Assembly (NCBI GenBank): GCA_017469795.1
Contig: JAFUFT010000014.1
Span: 1 to 62,727 of the forward strand
Reading direction: 5' to 3'
DNA length: 62,727 nucleotides
Source: Oscillospiraceae bacterium
GTDB taxonomy: Bacteria; Bacillota; Clostridia; Oscillospirales; Oscillospiraceae
The notes beneath the pieces were generated by a model. The model searched no databases. It saw only the letters and a list, made by a program, of their open reading frames with translations, and had not been told where the DNA came from. Position numbers and translations under genes: made by a program. Each line of letters opens with the position of its first letter. Within the stretch, counting starts at the first letter, position 1. Below are positions 8,504-17,233 of this stretch, in pieces.

Positions 8504-9208
8504 ATGAGTGCTATCTTCAAGCGCGATCTGCGCGCCTATTTCAAGTCCCCACTGGGATATGTGTATTTGGCCGCATTCATTCTGGTGCTGAATATTTATT
8601 TCTACATCATGAACGTTTACAGCGGCTCCTGTGATCTTCAGAATATCTTTTCCTTTATCGTCACCATGTGCGTATTCCTGATCCCCATCCTCACCATGCG
8701 CACGTTTTCTGAGGATTACAAGCAGAAGACCGACCAGCTCCTTCTGACCGCTCCGGTTCGGCTGAGCGGCATCGTACTCGGCAAGTTCTTCGCCGCGCTG
8801 GTCGTATTCCTGATCGGCGTCTGCATCACGCTGGTGTACGTCGTCATCGTCGCCACTTGGGGAACGCTGGAGTTTGCCACGGTCCTCGGAAACTATGTGG
8901 CAATCTGCGCCACGGCCATGGCCTTTATTTCCATCGGAGTTTTCATCTCTTCTCTGACGCAGAATCAGCTTGTGGCTGCTGTTGTCACCGTTGCCGTTTT
9001 CCTGGGACTTTATCTGCTGGACTATTCCTACAGTCTGATGAACGCCACCTGGGCGAAAAACCTGATCTATTATTTTTCCATGTTCCGGCGCTACAATGAT
9101 TTCACACAGGGAATCTTCTCATTCGCCGATCTCATCTTCTACCTCAGCGTTGCGGGCGTGTTCGTATTCCTGACCGTCCGTATGCTGGAGCGGAAACGCT
9201 GGAGCTAA
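8504..9208 (+). CDS. ABC-2 type permease, GldF-like
   Basis: A 234-residue integral membrane subunit with about six hydrophobic segments and the family N-terminus FKRDLRAYFKSPLGYVYLA, typical of ABC-2 permeases paired with GldG. TMRTFSEDYKQKTDQLLLTAP is the conserved cytoplasmic loop that contacts the ATPase. It starts two bases after the ATPase stop codon and is followed 11 bases later by the GldG-like gene, so the three are surely cotranscribed. Substrate unknown. Confidence 0.88.
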   Translation: MSAIFKRDLRAYFKSPLGYVYLAAFILVLNIYFYIMNVYSGSCDLQNIFSFIVTMCVFLIPILTMRTFSEDYKQKTDQLLLTAPVRLSGIVLGKFFAALVVFLIGVCITLVYVVIVATWGTLEFATVLGNYVAICATAMAFISIGVFISSLTQNQLVAAVVTVAVFLGLYLLDYSYSLMNATWAKNLIYYFSMFRRYNDFTQGIFSFADLIFYLSVAGVFVFLTVRMLERKRWS

Positions 9209-9219
9209 GGAGGATCATC

Positions 9220-10731
9220 ATGAGCAAGAATCAAAAATCTGACGTCAAACCTGTGGACGCCGCCGGATCCAGCGCGGAGCTCGGCAGAAAGCGCCGCATG
9301 AAGATCGGCGCTCTGTCCGTGATCTCCATTATCGTTGTGATCGCGGCTGTGATCGCCTTCAACTACTTTGTGGATTATGTTGCAGACCGTTACGTGCTTG
9401 AGATCGATATGACTTCGGAGTCTGAGTATGAGATCTCCGACGAAACGGCCCAGCTCCTCTCCACACTCTCCGAGCCGATCACCATCACTGTTCTCTGTGA
9501 TGAAACCGACTACGCCAACGACGAGGATCTTCGCCGGCTGCCCAAAATCTTTCAGCGTTATGAGCAGCTCAGCGGCGGCATGGTGACCGTCAAGTATATC
9601 AATGCCGTTACGAATCCTTCCATTTTCAACAGCTACAATGATCTGGGCGATCTTTCCACGGGAGATATCATCGTGGAGAGCGCAAAACGGTATAAATCCA
9701 TGGATCCCCATGATCTGCTGGAGTATACCACCAATCGCACCTCCTCCGGGAGTTCTGGCTCCGCCTATGTGACCGGACTGCGGGCAGAGCAGCGGCTCAC
9801 CTCCGCGATCCTGTACGTGACAGCCAACAAGGTGCCGAAGGCCGCCTTTATCAGCGGCCACCAGGAGAATACAAATCTGGAGACCATGGAAAGCCTGCTG
9901 ACCTCCGGCAACTATGACGTTACCACCATCAGCCTCATGCAGACGAACGAGATCCCTTCCGATGTGGATATGATCATCATCTCCCAGCCCATGGGCGACT
10001 ATACGGAAGAGGAAATCGACATCATTGACAAGTTCCTCAACGACGGAGGCCGCATGATCGTCAGCTACGCCTCCGATACGCCCTCGCTTCCTGTACTTGA
10101 CGCCTATTTCGAGGAATGGGGCGTGAAATACGAGAGCAAGATGGTCTATGATACCGAGCGCTGCTTTGCAGGCTATAACGCCTATATCCTGCCGAACATT
10201 GTCAGCGTGGAGCATCTGACCGACAATCTGGACAAAAACGGATATGTGATCATCCCCGGCGCCCGGCCCATCAGTGTACTGTGGGATCAGGACAACTGGC
10301 GCGGCACGCAGCTGCTGATGACGACCTCCAATTCCGCTTATGCGAAGGATCTGTCCGTTGAGAGCACTGCCTACGAGCAGACGGATTCCGATGAATCCGG
10401 TCCGTTTAACGTGGGTGTTCTGGCTTACCAGAATCAGATGCACAACCTCAACAGCACCTTCTCCTATGTGCTGTTCCTGAACGCGGGATTTGTCAGCGAT
10501 TCCACCCTCGGCGGCGACAGCTTCATGAACAAGGATTATTTCCTCGCTGCGCTGAACTTCATGAGCGATGATTCCGAATCCGTCGTTATCGCCTCCAAGG
10601 ATCTGACCTCAGCAAATCTGGTTGTGACCGGTGCGATCCGTTCTGTTCTGTACTATCTGCTGATCTTTATCATTCCCGGAGTTTGCCTGATCCTCGGCGT
10701 ACTTGTCTGGGCCAGAAGGAGACATAAGTAA
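9220..10731 (+). CDS. GldG-like ABC system membrane protein
   Basis: A 503-residue protein of the GldG family (ABC_transp_aux). One hydrophobic segment lies near residue 30 and another at the extreme C-terminus (LLIFIIPGVCLILGVLVW), with the large middle part expected outside the cell. LTSAILYVTANKVPKAAFISGHQE and SDVDMIIISQPMGDYTEEEID are typical of the family's periplasmic-type core. An AAGGAGGATCATC site precedes the ATG. Its stop overlaps the next start (TAATG). Confidence 0.85.
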   Translation: MSKNQKSDVKPVDAAGSSAELGRKRRMKIGALSVISIIVVIAAVIAFNYFVDYVADRYVLEIDMTSESEYEISDETAQLLSTLSEPITITVLCDETDYANDEDLRRLPKIFQRYEQLSGGMVTVKYINAVTNPSIFNSYNDLGDLSTGDIIVESAKRYKSMDPHDLLEYTTNRTSSGSSGSAYVTGLRAEQRLTSAILYVTANKVPKAAFISGHQENTNLETMESLLTSGNYDVTTISLMQTNEIPSDVDMIIISQPMGDYTEEEIDIIDKFLNDGGRMIVSYASDTPSLPVLDAYFEEWGVKYESKMVYDTERCFAGYNAYILPNIVSVEHLTDNLDKNGYVIIPGARPISVLWDQDNWRGTQLLMTTSNSAYAKDLSVESTAYEQTDSDESGPFNVGVLAYQNQMHNLNSTFSYVLFLNAGFVSDSTLGGDSFMNKDYFLAALNFMSDDSESVVIASKDLTSANLVVTGAIRSVLYYLLIFIIPGVCLILGVLVWARRRHK

Positions 10732-12266
10732 TGAAAAACCTCAAGACCATCATCATTGCTGGTGTGATTCTGGTCGTTTTTATCATCGCTTCCATTGTTG
10801 TGATTCATCTGCCGGATCATTCCAATGATCAGGTGGAGGCGGATTCCGCCGCTGAAAGCGCATCGTCAGAAACCGTTTATGTGATCAGCCGGGATTTTGA
10901 CACGCTGGAACGGTTCACCGTGGTTCCTACGGACCGGGAAGTCAGCGAAGATACTGCTTACGCCTATGCTTCGGAAGAACTGGATGTCAAGATCACTCAG
11001 GTCACCGATGAAAAGGGCAGCATCTCCTATGAATATGACGCAAAGCCCGATCCCGGAAAATTCGAGTACGACACCTCGAAATTCCGGTCTATGATGTATA
11101 CGCTCACGTCCATTTCCGCGATCAAGCTGGTGGAGGAAGACGCAAAGGATCTCGCCGTTTACGGACTTGACAAGCCTACCGCTACCATCAAGACCTACTT
11201 CACCGACGGGTCTGAGGTAGATATTATCATCGGCTCCCAGGCGCCGGTGGATGAAAACTACTATTGCATGACTTCGGAATCCAACACAGTGTATACCATC
11301 GGCTCCTATGTGGATTCTCTCCTGGTCCGCCGGCCCATCGAATACCGTGACATCACGCTGTTCCCGGCCTATACGGAAGACGATGTCTATGACAACATCA
11401 ACTGGGTCAAGCTGACGGAACGGAACGGAGATTGCCTGGAAGTCCTCATGGATCCGGAACAGAGCAATGAATATAACACGGAGGGCAGCCGCTATGTCAT
11501 GCTGCAGCCCTATCAGGTCTCCGGAAACGACACCACGATCCAGAATTACATCCTTGATGTAGTTTCAACGCTGACGCTCGGAACGATCATTGAGGATATC
11601 TCCGAGGATCAGCTGGCGAATTACGGACTGAACAACCCCGCAAAGCTGGAGATGACGGACATCGCCGGAAACTCCATCGCCCTCCTGATCGGCAATACCT
11701 GCCCCAACCCGGACTACACGTATTGCATGATCGAAGGGACCGATACGCTGATCACCTGCAATTCTTCGGCATTCGGGTGGATGGGGCTGAGTTATGTACA
11801 GCTGATGCTTCGTTCCGTATGGACCTATGACATTGAACAGCTTCAGGGCATCGACATTGATATCGATGGTCAGAAATTCGATATTGAAGTTGAACACTAT
11901 ACCAAGAAGAACGCCAACGGCAACGACGCCGATGCGGTGACCGGTACGCTCAACGGAGAGAAGATCGAAGAAGAGACCAATGTTCGCCGGCTCTATATCA
12001 AGTGCCTCTATTTCCGTATTATCGGAAACCTGACAGTGGAAGAAAAGAAGGAGTTTGCGGATGCCCCGGTCTACGGCTCAATCACCCTTCATCTGGCCGA
12101 GGACGGCGATCATACGCTGGAGCTGATCCGTATGACGGATCGAAAGTATGCCATGCGTGTGGACGGCGTTATGGAGTATTACTGCTACAAGAAGAACATC
12201 ACGAGCCTGCTCAACGCGCTGCAGTATGTGCAGGAGGGCGACGTGCTGGACTTCAATTTCGATTGA
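10731..12266 (+). CDS. DUF4340 domain protein of the Gld-type ABC operon
   Basis: A 511-residue protein with one N-terminal membrane segment (residues ~5-26) and a large external region. It holds repeated DUF4340 units; the DLAVYGLDKPTATIKTYFTDG and LANYGLNNPAKLEMTDIAGN strings are two copies of the same motif, around residues 138 and 300. DUF4340 proteins regularly close GldG operons. The start overlaps the GldG stop by one base. A hairpin terminator follows eight bases after the stop. Its role in the complex is not known. Confidence 0.85.
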   Translation: MKNLKTIIIAGVILVVFIIASIVVIHLPDHSNDQVEADSAAESASSETVYVISRDFDTLERFTVVPTDREVSEDTAYAYASEELDVKITQVTDEKGSISYEYDAKPDPGKFEYDTSKFRSMMYTLTSISAIKLVEEDAKDLAVYGLDKPTATIKTYFTDGSEVDIIIGSQAPVDENYYCMTSESNTVYTIGSYVDSLLVRRPIEYRDITLFPAYTEDDVYDNINWVKLTERNGDCLEVLMDPEQSNEYNTEGSRYVMLQPYQVSGNDTTIQNYILDVVSTLTLGTIIEDISEDQLANYGLNNPAKLEMTDIAGNSIALLIGNTCPNPDYTYCMIEGTDTLITCNSSAFGWMGLSYVQLMLRSVWTYDIEQLQGIDIDIDGQKFDIEVEHYTKKNANGNDADAVTGTLNGEKIEEETNVRRLYIKCLYFRIIGNLTVEEKKEFADAPVYGSITLHLAEDGDHTLELIRMTDRKYAMRVDGVMEYYCYKKNITSLLNALQYVQEGDVLDFNFD

Positions 12267-12273
12267 TGAAACG

Positions 12274-12304
12274 GGAACCGGCATAGCCACGCTATGCCGG
12301 TTCC
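12274..12304 (+). terminator. terminator of the Gld-type ABC operon
   Basis: A perfect 14-base-pair stem, GGAACCGGCATAGC at 12274-12287 and its complement at 12291-12304, with a three-base loop. Only a short T run follows. Confidence 0.7.
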
Positions 12305-12325
12305 ATTTACGCAGGAGGGTTATCT

Positions 12326-13426
12326 TTGAAAAAGCTTGGATTTGGATGCATGCGGCTCCCCATGATCGGCGGACAGGAGGGGATCGTTGACCAGAAACAG
12401 TTCAATGAAATGATCGACCTTTACATGGGTGCAGGTTTTCGCTATTTTGATACCGCCCATGTATATTTGGCCGGACAGAGTGAAACCGCTCTCCGGGAGG
12501 GGCTGGTCAAGCGGTACCCGCGGGATCGGTTTATCCTGACAGACAAGCTGTCCGGCAGCTGTTTTCAGAGCGAGGCTGAGATTTATTCTCTGTTTGACTG
12601 TCAGCTGGAGACCACCGGTACCGCTTATTTTGACTATTATCTGATGCATGCGCTTTCCGCAGAAGTCTACCAGAAGTTTTTGAACTGTAACGCCTTTGAC
12701 GCGGTTCGAAAGCTCAAATCGCAGGGAAAGATCCGCCATTTCGGCATCTCATTTCACGACAAGCCCGCAGTGCTGCGAAAGATCCTCCGGGAACAGCCGG
12801 ACATCGAAGTGGTTCAGATCCAGTTCAACTATCTCGATTACGACAATCCGAGCATTGAAAGCAAAGCGGTCTATGACGTCTGCCGCGAATTCCATAAACC
12901 GATATTCGTCATGGAGCCTGTCAAGGGAGGCGGATTGGTCCAGCTTCCCGCGGCTGCGCAGGAGATCTTTTCCGAACTCCAGAACGGCTCTCCCGCCAGT
13001 TATGCCATCCGCTTTGCCGCCTCATTCGAAGGCATCGAGATGGTGCTGAGCGGCATGAGCGATCTGGCGCAGATGCAGGATAATATCTCCTATATGAAGG
13101 AGTTCATTCCGCTGTCGGAAACGGAGCGCAGCGCGATTTCCCGGGTTCGTGAAATACTCAAATCCGACCGTTCCATCCCATGTACCGCGTGCCGGTACTG
13201 TGTCTCAGGCTGTCCGCAAAAGATCCTGATTCCCGACCTGTTCTCCTGTCTGAACACGAAACGCAGATATCAGGACTGGGGAAGCGACTTCTACTACAGC
13301 ACCCATACCGCCGGGCACGGAAAAGCATCGGATTGCCTGCACTGCGGTCAATGTGAGCGGGCCTGTCCCCAGCATCTTCCGATCATTGAGCTGCTGAAAG
13401 AAGTCTCTGCCGCCTTTGAAGGATAA
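12326..13426 (+). CDS. aldo/keto reductase with C-terminal 4Fe-4S domain
   Basis: A 366-residue predicted oxidoreductase of the COG1453 type. The AKR barrel covers residues ~1-270, with catalytic residues recognisable in RYFDTAHVY (Asp, Tyr), ILTDK (Lys) and YYLMHA (His). Residues ~285-365 carry two cysteine clusters, CTACRYCVSGCP and CLHCGQCERACP, that should bind iron-sulfur clusters. The start is TTG, with CAGGAGGG six bases upstream. It probably links NAD(P)H to ferredoxin-like electron carriers; the substrate is unknown. Monocistronic between two terminators. Confidence 0.88.
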   Translation: MKKLGFGCMRLPMIGGQEGIVDQKQFNEMIDLYMGAGFRYFDTAHVYLAGQSETALREGLVKRYPRDRFILTDKLSGSCFQSEAEIYSLFDCQLETTGTAYFDYYLMHALSAEVYQKFLNCNAFDAVRKLKSQGKIRHFGISFHDKPAVLRKILREQPDIEVVQIQFNYLDYDNPSIESKAVYDVCREFHKPIFVMEPVKGGGLVQLPAAAQEIFSELQNGSPASYAIRFAASFEGIEMVLSGMSDLAQMQDNISYMKEFIPLSETERSAISRVREILKSDRSIPCTACRYCVSGCPQKILIPDLFSCLNTKRRYQDWGSDFYYSTHTAGHGKASDCLHCGQCERACPQHLPIIELLKEVSAAFEG

Positions 13427-13430
13427 TACA

Positions 13431-13468
13431 GGAGAGCGATTCCACCGACGGAACCGCTCTCCTTTTTT
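13431..13468 (+). terminator. terminator after the aldo/keto reductase
   Basis: Stem GGAGAGCG (13431-13438) with CGCTCTCC (13455-13462), extended inward by TTCC/GGAA pairing, followed by six T. Confidence 0.85.
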
Positions 13469-13470
13469 CT

Positions 13471-14418
13471 TTATATGAATCCGAGGCTTCGGATCAGGAA
13501 CACCCAAAGCGTAAGCGTAATGCTCGACAGCAGCGTGGCAGTCATCACAACGCTGGCAGAAAGCGTCTCATCGCCACCCATGTTTTTCGCCATGATATAG
13601 CAGGTGACTGTAGTGGGGGAGGCCAACATGATCATGATCGCAACCAGCTCACTGCCGCGAAACCCCATACTGACCGCAACGGGAAACACCAGTGCCGGAA
13701 TACCGACCAGCTTCAAAAATGCCGCCGCAAAAGTCGGACGAATCTTCTGAAGCGCCTCTTTTCCCTTGAACGTAGCGCCGAGAACAAGCAGTGCGATCGG
13801 CGTTGCGGTAGCGGCAATATACCCCACTGATTTGCTGATCACCGCAGGCCAGGGCAGTCCCATAAGACTCCAGATCATTCCGGCTGCGATCCCGAGGATA
13901 ATCGGATTGGTGATTACTCCTCGGAGCGTTTTTCTCAGGACTGTCCCGTCCAGCTTCCCATCCGCAGAAGAGACGGTCAGAATGATGACCGAGTAGATAT
14001 TGAACAGTGGAACGGCCGAAACGATCATCATGGGTGTCATACCGGAGCTTCCGTAAATGTTCTCCACGAAGGCGATTCCCAGAATCGCGGCAGATCCGCG
14101 GGCAGCCGCCTGCGCAAAGGCACCGACCATGGATTTGTCTTTCAGGAACAGACGCCCCAGGATCCAGCATACGGAAAACATGAACGTGGTGGCAATCATA
14201 CAAAAGGCCACAAATTTCCACGAAAAGTCCGCCCGGATATCCATGGTGGCAATATCCCGGAACAGCTGCACCGGAAGGGCGACCTTAAAAACGTATTTAT
14301 CCGCAACGGAAGTGAACCCGTCGTTCAATAACCCGATCCGTTTCAGAAAGCCGCCGACCAGTATAATCAGAAAAATCGGAACTGTGACGTTCAGACTAAA
14401 AATGAAATTATCCATCAT
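13471..14418 (-). CDS. AEC family transporter
   Basis: A 315-residue membrane protein of the auxin efflux carrier family with about ten hydrophobic segments. The family pattern is clear: VFKVALPVQLFRDIA near the N-terminus, RGSAAILGIAFVENIYG in the middle and SPTTVTCYIMAKNMGGDETL near the C-terminus. Bacterial members carry small organic acids such as malonate or malate. It starts three bases after the stop of the ParB-like/BMP gene and has no strong ribosome site of its own, which points to translational coupling and to one transcript with that gene. That pairing makes it a candidate partner or target of the upstream protein. Confidence 0.85.
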   Translation of the reverse strand: MMDNFIFSLNVTVPIFLIILVGGFLKRIGLLNDGFTSVADKYVFKVALPVQLFRDIATMDIRADFSWKFVAFCMIATTFMFSVCWILGRLFLKDKSMVGAFAQAAARGSAAILGIAFVENIYGSSGMTPMMIVSAVPLFNIYSVIILTVSSADGKLDGTVLRKTLRGVITNPIILGIAAGMIWSLMGLPWPAVISKSVGYIAATATPIALLVLGATFKGKEALQKIRPTFAAAFLKLVGIPALVFPVAVSMGFRGSELVAIMIMLASPTTVTCYIMAKNMGGDETLSASVVMTATLLSSITLTLWVFLIRSLGFI

Positions 14419-14421
14419 GCA

Positions 14422-16344
14422 TCAATCAACACGGATCGTCCGAACTACCGCTTCATGCACCCAGGTCATGTTTTGGATCTCCAACAGATTCAGCGTACCG
14501 TATTTCTCTAGGATCAGGTTCCGGTCCGAATCAAAAATCGGTCCTTCAAAGGGATGAATCTTTTCCGAAGCGATCAGTCCTTTGAAAATATTCAGCAGAC
14601 GAATGGCATTGTGGCCCATAAAAGAATCCACACCGAGTACATCAAGGAGTCCCGTATTGAGTCCCCAGCCAAAGTGAACAGAACTGTCCATGCCGCTTCG
14701 GGTAATATCCAGGATCGAGTGTTTCGTGTTAAAGCAGTCACTGACCAGCTGGTTATAGATCACAGACCAGTCAATGGCTGCGGCTCCGATGGATTCCGTG
14801 GGATACCCGGTTTTGGACTGAATCAGATAGAGCTGTGCATAAACTCCGGGGAATCCTTTCCGGACCTGGGGGGTAAAAAGCTGATGCGTGCAAAGGGCAA
14901 TGTCCACATCCTGCTGGGCAAGCAGATAGCGCGCCTCGATATGCTCCTGATCGGAGGCCTCCGCATGATACATCTCGACATTGACCACATGCGCCGTCGG
15001 GTTGACAAGCTGGGCACCGATGGCAAACGCATTGAGGTTGGAGGTGTTGTTCTGATTGAATGCAGTGGTTGACATAAAACCAACACGTCCGGTCCGGGTC
15101 ATGGATCCGGCCATAACGCCGCACAGGAAGGAGGACTCAAAGAACTTGCCGTAATATGTGATCATGTTCTTTTTCGGCTGCGCGCGATCACAGTTCAGGA
15201 TGACTTTATCCGGATATTCCAGACTCAGGCGCAACGCGCCGGAGGACATATTGGGGCTGGTCGCAAAGAGGATATCAGGTTCTTCCTCCATAATATCCCG
15301 AAGCGGGGAGTAGGAGTTCTCTCCACTGGGAACAGAATAACGGGTGATCACTTCGATCTTATCGCCCAGCGCACGCTCAAGCCGTTTCCTCGCCACATCA
15401 TGCGTATAGGTCCACAAAGAGGTCTGCGGCGTCGCGTCGAAAGCAAATGCAACCTTGAGTTTTCTTGGGCGCTTGGAGAAGAAGGAGAGAGGCGTTTTTT
15501 CAGAATCATATTTCATCTCCGCCAGATGCACCGTATTGGGATCCTTTACGGAGACCAGTTTGAACTGGGATTCACAGCTCTTGACCTGTTCCCGCATCTC
15601 TGCCAGAGAGATTCCTGGCTGAAACCCGTATATGGTCACGTATTCCAGAAACGCATCGCCCGAAGTGATGGGGATTGTCTGAAACCCTGCTTCCCGATAG
15701 CAAAGACGGAATGATTTAAAATTGGAATTGATCAGTTCTGTCGTCGTCTCTTCCGAATCGGGATGTTCCGCCTGCCATGCCTGAACAAGATTTACGAGCC
15801 TTGTAAAACTGCCGTAATACGAAAACCACAGGTTATCAAAGGTTGCTCTCCGGTCGAAATCCAAAAACTCATAATAGATGGAAATCAGCTTATTGTTTTC
15901 GTCTCGCTTGGGAATCAGGCGGGTAACTTTCGCCTCGATGCTGACCGCGCCAAGGTACTTTAATACGCTGACCCGCTTGTTGCCTTCCTGGACGAAATAG
16001 CGGTTGATATATTCATAGACCTTGATTGGTTCCCGAATTCCCTCGGAAATATGGGAATTGTAAAGCTTCATCCATTTCGCGCCGAATTCGGTATTCTCCG
16101 GCAGCAGGGGCATGAAGTTCCCCGCAAAAGCATTGCTGCGGGCAGAGGTTCTGGTACCAATGATCTTATTGATCGGGATCTCACAGGTTCCGAGATTGAT
16201 TTCACCGGCGATCTCAACATTTCCAATGAGATCATCCAGAATCAGCAGGTAACCCTTTGCATCCGAATCGCTGTGTTCGGAAACAAAACGTTTGCCTGCG
16301 GCACGGGCCTGTTTATAGTTCGTGCTGCTGTCAAAATCGGCCAT
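14422..16344 (-). CDS. ParB-like domain fused to BMP ligand-binding domain, copy 1
   Basis: A 640-residue protein. Residues ~55-145 match the ParB/sulfiredoxin-like N-terminal pattern: IPINKIIGTRTS, then EGIREPIKVYEYINRYFVQE, GNKR at 121-124 and LKYLGAVSIEAKVTRLIP, comparable to the ParB G..PI.V..........EG.RR..A.K..G...I.A.V series. Residues ~300-640 match the BMP/Med nucleoside-binding lipoprotein fold (KVAFAFDATPQTSLWTYTHD; later NLNAFAIGAQLVNP). There is no signal peptide and no lipobox, so a cytoplasmic location is inferred. AAGGAGGG precedes the ATG. It is cotranscribed with the AEC carrier and divergent from a Crp/Fnr gene. A paralogue of the same length lies at 37151. A ligand-responsive DNA-binding role is a hypothesis. 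Confidence 0.7.
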   Translation of the reverse strand: MADFDSSTNYKQARAAGKRFVSEHSDSDAKGYLLILDDLIGNVEIAGEINLGTCEIPINKIIGTRTSARSNAFAGNFMPLLPENTEFGAKWMKLYNSHISEGIREPIKVYEYINRYFVQEGNKRVSVLKYLGAVSIEAKVTRLIPKRDENNKLISIYYEFLDFDRRATFDNLWFSYYGSFTRLVNLVQAWQAEHPDSEETTTELINSNFKSFRLCYREAGFQTIPITSGDAFLEYVTIYGFQPGISLAEMREQVKSCESQFKLVSVKDPNTVHLAEMKYDSEKTPLSFFSKRPRKLKVAFAFDATPQTSLWTYTHDVARKRLERALGDKIEVITRYSVPSGENSYSPLRDIMEEEPDILFATSPNMSSGALRLSLEYPDKVILNCDRAQPKKNMITYYGKFFESSFLCGVMAGSMTRTGRVGFMSTTAFNQNNTSNLNAFAIGAQLVNPTAHVVNVEMYHAEASDQEHIEARYLLAQQDVDIALCTHQLFTPQVRKGFPGVYAQLYLIQSKTGYPTESIGAAAIDWSVIYNQLVSDCFNTKHSILDITRSGMDSSVHFGWGLNTGLLDVLGVDSFMGHNAIRLLNIFKGLIASEKIHPFEGPIFDSDRNLILEKYGTLNLLEIQNMTWVHEAVVRTIRVD

Positions 16345-16388
16345 AAATTACCCTCCTTATCTTTCGTAGAAAACGGGTATTTATTGAT

Positions 16389-16417
16389 AGTATACCACAG
16401 GAAACGCTTGAATGAAA
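16389..16417 (-). promoter_or_regulatory. promoter of the ParB-like/BMP copy 1 operon
   Basis: On the minus strand, TTTCAT (16412-16417), a 17-base spacer and TATACT (16389-16394). The spacer contains AGGAAACGCTTGAA on the plus strand, weakly like a catabolite-responsive element, which would fit control by carbon supply. Confidence 0.5.
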
Positions 16418-16450
16418 CCGCAAACTTCGAAAAAAACAGAAATGAATGCC

Positions 16451-16479
16451 TTGACATTTTTATATGCTCTGATTATATT
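16451..16479 (+). promoter_or_regulatory. sigma-A-type promoter of the Crp/Fnr gene
   Basis: TTGACA at 16451-16456, a 17-base spacer and TATATT at 16474-16479: one of the closest matches to consensus in the window. Confidence 0.85.
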
Positions 16480-16484
16480 AAAAT

Positions 16485-16500
16485 GTGTCATTTGAAACAC
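16485..16500. promoter_or_regulatory. palindromic operator candidate at the Crp/Fnr start site
   Basis: GTGTCATTTGAAACAC, with inverted GTGT/ACAC arms, starts about six bases after the -10 box and so covers the expected transcription start. Position and symmetry suit autorepression by the encoded regulator. Confidence 0.4.
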
Positions 16501-16514
16501 AAACGAGGGATTTG

Positions 16515-17201
16515 ATGGTAACCAGTATCACAAGCCGGCAAATCAGGATCATCAGCCAATGCATTCTGTTTTCCGGCATTGAGGAAATCATGATCCGCAG
16601 GATCGTAATGGACCCCAGATGCAGTCGGTCCAGGTACGAGAAGGGGTCCGTCATTTATGACGAAGGTCTTTTTTCCCGCAGCACCGGGATCATACTCAGC
16701 GGCAGCGTCCGGGCGGAGAAAAGCATTGTTGACGGGCGGCACATGAAACTAACTGTTCTGAAAGCAGGGGAGTGCTTCGGCGCATCTGCTGTATTCTCCC
16801 ACAGGGAAAAGTATGCTTTCCGGCTGGTTGCCGAAAAGCCGGTCGAAGCATTCTTTATTCCAGAAGAAGTCATTCGCTGGGCAATGCTCCGAGACTCGAA
16901 AATCACAGAGAACTATCTTGCATTTCTCACAGACCGTCTCTGGTTTTTAGACGAAAAGCTGACGAGCTTCATCGCGGGGACCTCTGAGCGGCGTATGGCT
17001 GTATTTCTGGAGGCCACCTGCGATGAAACCGGCCTGCTTTGCTGCTCCATGACGGATTTAAGCCGCCAGATCAACATGGGCCGCTCAAGCGTGTACCGTG
17101 CCATCGAAAAGCTCGAAACTCTGGGCATGATACAGCAAACGGGAAAGCAGATTCAGGTCACAGACAGGAACCGGCTCAGAGAATTTATAGGAAAAGTATA
17201 G
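16515..17201 (+). CDS. Crp/Fnr family transcriptional regulator
   Basis: A 228-residue regulator. Residues ~15-120 form the cyclic-nucleotide-binding-type beta-roll (YEKGSVIYDEG, GIILSGSVRAEK, LKAGECFGASAVF). The C-terminal part is a winged helix with SMTDLSRQINMGRSSVYRAIEKLETLGMI as the recognition region. No cysteine cluster like that of Fnr is present, so oxygen sensing through Fe-S is unlikely, and the glutamate/arginine pair of cAMP binding is not evident. The ATG at 16515 is chosen because GAGGG lies five bases before it; an upstream in-frame start would overlap the operator. Divergent from the ParB-like/BMP and AEC genes, which are plausible targets. Confidence 0.85.
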   Translation: MVTSITSRQIRIISQCILFSGIEEIMIRRIVMDPRCSRSRYEKGSVIYDEGLFSRSTGIILSGSVRAEKSIVDGRHMKLTVLKAGECFGASAVFSHREKYAFRLVAEKPVEAFFIPEEVIRWAMLRDSKITENYLAFLTDRLWFLDEKLTSFIAGTSERRMAVFLEATCDETGLLCCSMTDLSRQINMGRSSVYRAIEKLETLGMIQQTGKQIQVTDRNRLREFIGKV

Positions 17202-17233
17202 AAAAACGACTGAGAAATCCTCAGTCGTTTTTC
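17201..17233. terminator. bidirectional terminator, Crp/Fnr and AI-2E family genes
   Basis: A perfect 14-base-pair stem GAAAAACGACTGAG / CTCAGTCGTTTTTC with a five-base loop. The stem overlaps the last codons of the convergent AI-2E family gene. Confidence 0.85.

Noticed and set aside
9205..10443. Minus-strand frame opposite GldG
   Set aside because: Antisense shadow without signals.
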